Source: an uncultured Clostridium sp.
GTDB lineage: Bacteria; Bacillota; Clostridia; Lachnospirales; Lachnospiraceae
DNA: 41,765 bases
Assembly: GCA_945917985.1 (NCBI GenBank)
Contig: CAMEIH010000021.1
Span: 1 to 41,765 of the forward strand
Direction of reading: 5' to 3'
Shown: one piece after another, positions 36,502 through 41,765 of the stretch
Layout: each line of letters opens with the position of its first letter
Position numbering within the stretch: the first letter of the stretch is position 1
The notes under the pieces: generated by a model
The model's input: only the letters and a program-made list of their open reading frames with translations
Told to the model about the DNA's origin: nothing
Database searches by the model: none
Program-made: the position numbers and the translations under genes

Positions 36502-36606
36502 ATGTTCAATTTCAACAGCAGCAAAAATAAGAGAATCATTTCCTCTGTCATCATTATATTATTGATACTTGCTATGATAATTCCAACTTTAGCATATTTA
36601 GTTTAG
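36502..36606 (+). CDS. 34-residue single-span membrane peptide
   Basis: A short frame of 34 residues begins MFNFNSSKNKRIISS and continues with a hydrophobic helix (VIIILLILAMIIPTLAYLV) to the stop. GAGG lies 8 bases upstream of the ATG. The design, a basic start followed by one membrane span at the C-terminal end, resembles small tail-anchored proteins such as Prli42 (DUF4044) of Firmicutes, but I cannot prove the relation. It lies 22 bases before the VanW-domain gene and is probably co-transcribed with it. Confidence 0.68.
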   Translation: MFNFNSSKNKRIISSVIIILLILAMIIPTLAYLV

Positions 36607-36628
36607 TAAGGCAATAAGAGGAGCCATT

Positions 36629-38167
36629 ATGAAAAAAATATTACGTGTAATCGCCTGCCTTGGTATTATGATGTGGGTACTTGGTACTTTTGATCAGCAG
36701 GTGTATGCAAGTGAAAAAAATACGATTTCGGCCGGGATCTATCTGAACGATATTTCTCTGGAAGGTAAGACAATTGAAGAAGCGGAAGGCATGGTAAATG
36801 AATATGTGGAAGAACTTCTTCAAAAAAATATTACATTGAAAATGACCGGTGATCATGAGGTGACGATCACGCCGGGAGACATAGGACTTTACTGGAGCAA
36901 TCCGGAGATACTTGAGGAAGCGGCATCTATCGGCAAAAAGGGGAATATTGTAGAGCGCTATAAGATAAAGAAAGATCTTCAATTTGAAAACAGAAGATTG
37001 TCTCTTCAGTTTAATGTGGACAGGGAGCTTGTAAAGCATGTACTGTCTGATCAGTGTGCTGTTTATAATGTAGAGGCGCGAAATGCCACTTTGTCCAGGG
37101 AGAATGATGCCTTTGTCATTCATGAGGGGCAGACAGGAATGGTGGTGGATGAAAATGCCTCCCTGTCTCTGATCTGTGATTTCTTTACAGGTGGTTGGAA
37201 CGGTGAGGATACTTCGATTGACCTCGTGGTTGCGGTAGATGAGCCTCTCGGTTCGAAAGAGGAACTTTCCAGAGTAAAAGATGTACTTGGCAGTTTTACG
37301 ACCAGCTTTAAGACGTCAGGTTCTTCGAGAAGCGCTAACGTGAGAAACGGATGTGCTTTGATCAACGGAACGACTCTTTATCCGGGAGAGGAATTTTCTA
37401 CTTATGATACCGTTTCTCCTTTTTCGGAGGCCAACGGATATTATATGGCAGGCTCTTATTTGAACGGACAGGTAGTTGACAGCCTTGGCGGCGGAATCTG
37501 TCAAGTTTCCACTACACTTTATAATGCTGTGCTTTTATCGGAGCTTCAGGTGACAGAGAGACATAATCATTCCATGATTGTTACCTATGTGGATCCTTCC
37601 GCAGATGCGGCAATCTCAGAGTCAGCGGGAAAAGATTTTAAGTTTGTCAACAACACAAGTGCGCCCATTTATATTGAAGGCTATACAACCGATGACAAGC
37701 AGATCGGTTTTGTGATTTATGGTGAGGAGACAAGAGATGAGGGCCACCGCGTGGCTTATGAGAGTGAAGTGGTCAGTAAGACTTATCCTGATACCGAAGT
37801 AATCTATACAGATGCTTCTGCCCCTGTAGGGTCGGTAACGGTACAGTCTGCTCATGTCGGATATAAGGCAAATCTTTGGAAGGTTGTTTATGAAAACGGG
37901 GAGCAGGTCAGCAGAGAGATGGTAAATTCCAGTACCTATAAGATGGCTCCCAGATCGGCAACGGTTGGTGTTGCAACTGCAGACCCGAATGCTTATAATG
38001 AGATCATGGCAGCGATTTCTACCAATAACATAGATCATGTGAAAAATGTGGCGGCAGCTCTTGCGGCCGCGGCGGCGCCTCCTACGGCCCCTGATCCTCA
38101 GGCAGCACAGGAGCAGGCACCACCGGCCCCGGCGGAAATACCGGCAGCAGAGGCACCGGCACAGTAG
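36629..38167 (+). CDS. VanW/YoaR-domain cell-wall protein
   Basis: This 512-residue protein is exported: residues 1-28 form a signal peptide or anchor (ILRVIACLGIMMWVLGTF, then VYAS). Residues about 35-215 contain YoaR-type putative peptidoglycan-binding repeats (ISLEGKTIEEAEGMVNEYVEEL). Residues about 225-355 are the VanW domain (NVRNGCALINGTTLYPGEEFS, GGGICQVSTTLYNAVLLSEL, RHNHSMIVTYV). A G5-like beta region follows, and the last about 45 residues are a low-complexity Ala/Pro tail. VanW-type proteins are associated with cell walls, but their reaction is unknown; the name comes from vancomycin clusters and does not by itself mean resistance here. Confidence 0.9.
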   Translation: MKKILRVIACLGIMMWVLGTFDQQVYASEKNTISAGIYLNDISLEGKTIEEAEGMVNEYVEELLQKNITLKMTGDHEVTITPGDIGLYWSNPEILEEAASIGKKGNIVERYKIKKDLQFENRRLSLQFNVDRELVKHVLSDQCAVYNVEARNATLSRENDAFVIHEGQTGMVVDENASLSLICDFFTGGWNGEDTSIDLVVAVDEPLGSKEELSRVKDVLGSFTTSFKTSGSSRSANVRNGCALINGTTLYPGEEFSTYDTVSPFSEANGYYMAGSYLNGQVVDSLGGGICQVSTTLYNAVLLSELQVTERHNHSMIVTYVDPSADAAISESAGKDFKFVNNTSAPIYIEGYTTDDKQIGFVIYGEETRDEGHRVAYESEVVSKTYPDTEVIYTDASAPVGSVTVQSAHVGYKANLWKVVYENGEQVSREMVNSSTYKMAPRSATVGVATADPNAYNEIMAAISTNNIDHVKNVAAALAAAAAPPTAPDPQAAQEQAPPAPAEIPAAEAPAQ

Positions 38168-38208
38168 TTATCCGGTTGCCTCATTGTAAGTGATAGAGCG
38201 AGGCAGCA

Positions 38209-39246
38209 ATGAAAACAGGAAAAATATCCGAAAACGTGTTAAAGCGTTCCGTTTTAAAAAATATCAATACAAAGAGGAAAGAAGTCATAAAAGGTGCAGG
38301 AATAGGGTCAGATTGCGCCTTTTTCCAGTGTGAGGATTTTGTGTCTCATGAGGAGAGGACGCATAAATATTTTGCGGCCTCTTCAGAGACAGTGACACTT
38401 CCGGTGAGGGATGCCGGAACTATGGCAGTGTTTTCGGCGGTCAATAATCTGGCAGCCGGGGGAGCAGAATGCTTTGCCATAATGATCGGCCTTGTATTGC
38501 CGGAGGGATCGGAGGAAGTGCTGTTACAGGAATTGATGCGGCAGATAGAGAATGCCTGTGCAGAACTTGCGATACAGATTGCGGGAGGGCATACCGAGGT
38601 ATCATCCGGGGTAATAAATCCTGTCATTACAGTTACCGCATTGGGAAAACCGATCACAGATGAGGCAGGAGCTCCGATACAGACGCATGGATTTGAAACA
38701 GGAGTATCCATTACGGATCTTGATATTGTAATGACGAAGTGGATTGGACTGGAAGGAACCATGATTCTGGCGAGGGAAAAAGAGAAAGAACTTCTTACCA
38801 GATATCCGCTTCCCCTGATAAAGGCAGCACAGGGATTTGAAAAGTATCTCCCAATCCTGCCGGAGGCCGCCACCGCCCTTAAGTCCGGCGTTTATACCAT
38901 GCACGACTTAAGAAACGGCGGTGTGTTTGGAGGTTTGTGGGAGCTTTCAAGGAGTATGGGCGTTGGACTTTCCATTGATTTAAAGAAAATACCTGTGAAG
39001 CAGGAAACCATAGAAATCTGTGAGTTTTTTGATCTGAATCCTTATAAGCTTTTATCGGGAGGAAGCCTTCTGATCACGGCTCCTGACGGTGAAGAACTGG
39101 TGGAAGGATTAAAGGAAACAGGTGTTTCTGCGGCGGTGATCGGTAAGACCACCGGTAATAATGACAAGATTATCCGGAATGAAGAGGAAGTCAGATTCTT
39201 AGAACCTACGAAACCGGATGAAATATTAAAAGTATCATTTAGTTAA
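38209..39246 (+). CDS. AIR-synthase-like ATP-binding protein (HypE/ThiL fold)
   Basis: This 345-residue protein belongs to the PurM/HypE/ThiL superfamily of ATP-using enzymes. The motif GAGIGSDCAFF near residue 30 matches the ATP-binding start; LAAGGAECFAIMIGLVLPEG and IAGGHTEVSSGVINPVITVTALGK are the core. LRNGGVFGGLWELSRSMGVG marks the C-terminal domain. It is not a normal HypE (it lacks the C-terminal Cys tail) nor ThiL. The start at 38209 lacks an ideal ribosome site (GAGGCAG lies close). It precedes an Lrp regulator and an aminotransferase in one operon, which suggests an amino-acid-linked role; the reaction is unknown. Confidence 0.83.
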   Translation: MKTGKISENVLKRSVLKNINTKRKEVIKGAGIGSDCAFFQCEDFVSHEERTHKYFAASSETVTLPVRDAGTMAVFSAVNNLAAGGAECFAIMIGLVLPEGSEEVLLQELMRQIENACAELAIQIAGGHTEVSSGVINPVITVTALGKPITDEAGAPIQTHGFETGVSITDLDIVMTKWIGLEGTMILAREKEKELLTRYPLPLIKAAQGFEKYLPILPEAATALKSGVYTMHDLRNGGVFGGLWELSRSMGVGLSIDLKKIPVKQETIEICEFFDLNPYKLLSGGSLLITAPDGEELVEGLKETGVSAAVIGKTTGNNDKIIRNEEEVRFLEPTKPDEILKVSFS

Positions 39247-39260
39247 GGAGGACTCTTACA

Positions 39261-39743
39261 ATGAGAGAACAAATTTTAGCAATTATTGAAAAAAACAGCC
39301 GTATTGATATTCATGAGCTGGCCGTTATTTTAGGAGTGGAAGAAATAGATGTTGCCAATGAATTAAAGGCTATGGAAGAGGAGGGTATCATCTGCGGATA
39401 TCACACCATGATAGACTGGGAAAAGACCTCTATAGAAAAGGTGACGGCACTGATTGAGGTAAGGATCACTCCCCAGAGGGGTCAGGGCTATGACAATATT
39501 GCAGAGAGAATTTACAAATATCCTGAAGTGAACAGCGTATATCTGATTTCCGGCGGTTATGACCTGTTGGTGAGCCTTGACGGAAAGAGCTTAAAGGCAG
39601 TTTCCAGCTTTGTATCTGAAAAGCTTTCCACACTGGATGGTGTCCTCAGTACGGCGACACATTTTGTGCTTAAGAAATACAAAGATCACGGTACGATTCT
39701 GACAAAAAAATATGAAGATACAAGGGAGAAAGTGACACCATGA
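39261..39743 (+). CDS. Lrp/AsnC-family transcriptional regulator
   Basis: This 160-residue protein has an N-terminal winged helix (ILAIIEKNSRIDIHELAVILGVEE, VANELKAMEEEGIICGYHTMID) and a C-terminal RAM/AsnC ligand-binding domain (VTALIEVRITPQRGQGYDNIAERI, VNSVYLISGGYDLLVSL). It has AAGGAGG before the ATG and overlaps the next gene by 4 bases. It likely responds to an amino acid and controls the aminotransferase with which it is coupled. Confidence 0.92.
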   Translation: MREQILAIIEKNSRIDIHELAVILGVEEIDVANELKAMEEEGIICGYHTMIDWEKTSIEKVTALIEVRITPQRGQGYDNIAERIYKYPEVNSVYLISGGYDLLVSLDGKSLKAVSSFVSEKLSTLDGVLSTATHFVLKKYKDHGTILTKKYEDTREKVTP

Positions 39744-40912
39744 GAAATCCGTTAGCAGATAAGATCGTGGATATCAAGCCCTCCGGTATCCGCAAATTTT
39801 TTGATATTGTAAATGAGATGGAGGACGCTATCTCGCTGGGTGTGGGGGAACCTGATTTTGACACTCCCTGGCACATCAGGGATGAGGGCATTTATTCCCT
39901 GGAAAAAGGAAGAACCTTTTATACCTCCAATGCAGGTCTTAAGGAGCTTAGGACAGAAATCACCAGATACATAAAAAGGACCCAGGGCGTTTCCTATGAT
40001 CCCATGAAGGAAGTGCTTGTAACAGTAGGAGGCTCCGAGGCCATCGATCTGGCACTTCGTGCCATGATCAATCCGGGAGAGGAAGTGCTGATCCCTCAGC
40101 CAAGCTATGTTTCCTATGAACCATGCGCTATCTTGGCAGATGCCGTTCCCGTTATTATTGAGCTGAAGGAAGAAAATGAATTCAGACTTACTGCACAGGA
40201 ATTGCGGGATGCCATTACCGATAAGACAAAGATCCTGATTCTTCCGTTCCCCAACAATCCTACGGGAGCAATTATGGAGCAGAAGGATTTGGAAGAAATA
40301 GCAGAAATCATTCGTGAAAAGGATCTTTTTGTGATTTCTGATGAAATTTACGCAGAACTCAGCTACAAGGGCAAACATGTATCTATTGTCAGTCTTCCCG
40401 GTATGCAGGAAAGAACCGTGTTGATCAATGGTTTTTCCAAGGCCTATGCCATGACGGGATGGAGACTTGGCTATGCCTGTGCTCCTGCTGTTATTATGGA
40501 GCAGATGGTGAAAATTCATCAGTTTGCCATTATGTGTGCACCTACTACCAGCCAGTATGCCGCTGTGGAGGCTCTGCGCAACGGAGACGAGGATGTGGCA
40601 ATGATGCGCGAGTCCTATAATCAGAGAAGAAGATTTCTTATGAATGCTTTTAAAGAGATGGGATTGCAGTGCTTTGAACCGTATGGTGCCTTCTATGTAT
40701 TTCCCTGTATCAAAGAGTTTGGAATGACCAGCGAAGAGTTTGCGGAAAGACTGCTTAGAGAAGAGAAGGTAGCTGTCGTTCCCGGTACGGCTTTCGGGGA
40801 CTGTGGAGAGGGCTTCCTTCGAATTTCCTATGCGTATTCTCTGGAGAATCTGAAGACTGCCATGGATAAGATCGGGCATTTTATCAGTCGGTTAAGGGAA
40901 GAGAAGAAATAA
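39740..40912 (+). CDS. Class I PLP-dependent aminotransferase
   Basis: This 390-residue aminotransferase shows AISLGVGEPDFDTPWHI, FYTSNAGLKELRTEI, VTVGGSEAIDLALRAM, LPFPNNPTGAIM, ISDEIYAELSY and the Schiff-base Lys in NGFSKAYAMTGWRLGY. It belongs to the aspartate/aromatic type I group, near PatA-like enzymes. Its start overlaps the stop of the Lrp gene (ATGA), implying translational coupling. Substrate is not deducible; the regulator suggests a branched-chain, aromatic or alanine-type amino acid. It is not closely similar to the aminotransferase at 25321. Confidence 0.92.
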   Translation: MRNPLADKIVDIKPSGIRKFFDIVNEMEDAISLGVGEPDFDTPWHIRDEGIYSLEKGRTFYTSNAGLKELRTEITRYIKRTQGVSYDPMKEVLVTVGGSEAIDLALRAMINPGEEVLIPQPSYVSYEPCAILADAVPVIIELKEENEFRLTAQELRDAITDKTKILILPFPNNPTGAIMEQKDLEEIAEIIREKDLFVISDEIYAELSYKGKHVSIVSLPGMQERTVLINGFSKAYAMTGWRLGYACAPAVIMEQMVKIHQFAIMCAPTTSQYAAVEALRNGDEDVAMMRESYNQRRRFLMNAFKEMGLQCFEPYGAFYVFPCIKEFGMTSEEFAERLLREEKVAVVPGTAFGDCGEGFLRISYAYSLENLKTAMDKIGHFISRLREEKK

Positions 40913-40943
40913 GGTATTGAGAAAGTGTTAAAGATATAAGGAC

Positions 40944-41100
40944 GCAGGCGGCGGACAATATTTTCTGCAAAAGCCTATGCGCCGGGAATTGCGCTTAAGC
41001 CCAAAGCGTCATGCAGTCGGGGGTGTCCCTCCTGCATGCCTGGTCTTAAGCTCCATGGCGCATCAAGGCTTTCCGCAGATAAATATTGTCCGCCGCCTGC
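40944..41100. ncRNA. 157-nt long hairpin, candidate structured RNA
   Basis: The two ends, 40944-40963 and 41081-41100, pair perfectly over 20 bases. Inside, further stems stack on the same axis: CTGC/GCAG, AAAGCCT/AGGCTTT, ATGCGCC/GGCGCAT, GCTTAAG/CTTAAGC and CATGCAG/CTGCATG, closed by a GGG-GTGT-CCC tip. About 55 pairs form in 157 bases with small interior loops only. It starts 31 bases after the aminotransferase stop. No protein-coding frame fits. It could be a terminator-like 3' element, a mobile palindromic repeat, or a stable RNA; strand cannot be set from the symmetry. Confidence 0.72.
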
Positions 41101-41141
41101 TGTGCTTCTGCTCTTAAAAAACCAATAATTCTAAGGGACAG

Positions 41142-41333
41142 CTATTGATTTTTATTGCTGTCAAGATGGTCCTGAACCATTTTGTCTATCACATCCCTGG
41201 GAAGGGGATAGTGGTATTCCTTGATGATTCTGTCTGTATCATAGCCAAGGTCAACAAGATGCCGGATGGCACCTCCGTAAGCAAAATCCCTGACAAAATT
41301 TTGAAGTGATTCGTTGAAATATTGATTTTCCAT
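41142..41333 (-). CDS. Small conserved-looking protein, 63 residues
   Basis: This minus-strand gene encodes 63 residues beginning MENQYFNESLQNF, a soluble, helical, moderately acidic protein with IRHLVDLGYDTDRIIKEYHYPLP in the centre. The start at 41333 is supported by TCAGGA 8 bases upstream on the minus strand; longer forms through 41375 lack a ribosome site. I recognise no family with certainty. The convincing composition and start favour a real gene, but its position between two non-coding repeat elements is unusual. Confidence 0.65.
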   Translation of the reverse strand: MENQYFNESLQNFVRDFAYGGAIRHLVDLGYDTDRIIKEYHYPLPRDVIDKMVQDHLDSNKNQ

Positions 41334-41375
41334 ATACATATTCCTGACTTTAATTTTGTGTGGCGAATTTAGCAT

Positions 41376-41765
41376 AGAAAAATTTCAGGAATTTGTCAAT
41401 TGGAGTTGATGAGGATATGCTGATGAGGATAGAAAATCTAAAAATCCACTTATTATGATGGGAGAAGGGTATAGGAAACCCAGAAGTGCTTGCTGTACCC
41501 TCGGAAAAGCCCTGAAATGTGAAGGAAGGGTATGAGAGCACAGGATGGGTGCCTATACCCTCGCTGTAAGCCTCCAAGCATCTGAAAAAGAATAAATGAA
41601 GCAAAATAGGGCTTGAACTGTCTGCTTGCGAGGGTATATGAAAGGGAAAACGCTTGAAATACCCTCCAGTAACTCGAAAGCTTTAAAGACGAGGGTATAG
41701 GAAGGCAAAATGAGCTTTCCTGCCCATAAGGCGTATAAATCAGGCATATATATTGATCAAAATTG
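41376..41765. repeat. Non-coding region with alternately inverted GGGTATA motifs
   Basis: Seven copies of a 7-9 base motif related to GAGGGTATA occur in strictly alternating orientation: plus at 41467, 41528, 41632 and 41693 (first G of GGG), minus at 41498, 41558 and 41662 (first C of CCC). Each plus-minus pair is about 30 bases apart and can form an imperfect hairpin; units recur at 60-61 bases, with one 104-base step. GCTT and GGAAA words recur between the motifs. No convincing gene is present, and the array may continue beyond the window. Confidence 0.78.

Noticed and set aside
36629-38167. Vancomycin resistance determinant
   Set aside because: VanW-domain proteins are common in Firmicutes without glycopeptide resistance genes; no vanH, vanA/B or vanX homologue is nearby.
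39752-40879. Minus-strand open frame of 375 codons opposite the aminotransferase
   Set aside because: It mirrors a confident aminotransferase gene and its product has no recognisable domain; an antisense shadow is the simpler reading.
40944-41100. 6S RNA or SRP RNA identity of the long hairpin
   Set aside because: It has neither the large central bubble of 6S RNA nor the conserved GGAAG/AGCA signal-recognition loop, and the perfect 20-bp end stem is unlike both.
41465-41700. CRISPR array
   Set aside because: The repeated unit is only 7-9 bases, alternates in orientation and has uneven spacing; no cas genes are nearby.
41350-41747. Two minus-strand open frames across the motif array
   Set aside because: The apparent peptides repeat because the DNA repeats; they overlap each other, lack ribosome sites and show no protein-like conservation pattern.

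Overview
The window looks like chromosomal DNA of a gut Firmicute of the Lachnospiraceae type. The signs are purine-rich AGGAGG-type ribosome sites, moderate-to-low GC, a CIRCE-controlled hrcA-grpE-dnaK-dnaJ operon, a VanW/YoaR-type cell-wall protein, a Lys/Ala-tailed DUF6465-like protein, and a beta-mannan catabolic layout like that described in Roseburia. The genus cannot be fixed from the sequence alone. No rRNA, tRNA, phage, insertion sequence or CRISPR array was seen.

Region 1 (1-2158): the 3' end of glycerol kinase and a following gene of unknown function.

Region 2 (about 2200-25230): a carbohydrate locus built for intracellular use of acetylated, galactosylated beta-manno-oligosaccharides. 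A first operon carries two GH36 alpha-galactosidase-type genes (the first broken by one in-frame TGA) and a LacI regulator. A convergent AraC regulator follows. A ten-gene operon then encodes a solute-binding lipoprotein, two permeases, cellobiose/mannobiose 2-epimerase, two GH130 phosphorylases, an SGNH acetylesterase of CE17-like order, a methyl-accepting chemotaxis protein, a large GH2 beta-galactosidase and a GH1 glycosidase fused to mannose-6-phosphate isomerase. A strong terminator closes it. The expected flow is: import of oligosaccharides; removal of acetyl and galactosyl groups; phosphorolysis by the GH130 enzymes to mannose-1-phosphate; epimerisation of mannobiose to mannosyl-glucose; then entry to glycolysis through mannose-6-phosphate isomerase. 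No endo-mannanase, transporter ATPase or phosphomannomutase is encoded here, so those must come from elsewhere.

Region 3 (25300-29830): an aminotransferase, an overlapping gene pair resembling a DUF3990/DUF3791 ADP-ribosyltransferase-type toxin-antitoxin module, a patatin-like phospholipase, undecaprenyl-diphosphatase (uppP), and the DUF6465-like protein.

Region 4 (29930-35090): the class I heat-shock operon with a perfect CIRCE operator, and an elaborate nested hairpin between dnaK and dnaJ.

Region 5 (35100-41765): a DEDDh exonuclease, a divergent membrane-anchored helical-repeat protein, a 34-residue membrane peptide, a VanW-domain protein, and an operon of AIR-synthase-like protein, Lrp/AsnC regulator and aminotransferase. 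Beyond these lie a 157-nt near-continuous hairpin, a 63-residue protein on the minus strand, and an array of alternately inverted GGGTATA motifs running towards the window edge.

The observations most worth following up are the GH1-ManA fusion, the long hairpin at 40944-41100, the alternating motif array, the DUF3990/DUF3791-like pair, the chemoreceptor inside a sugar operon, and the nonsense codon in the first GH36 gene.
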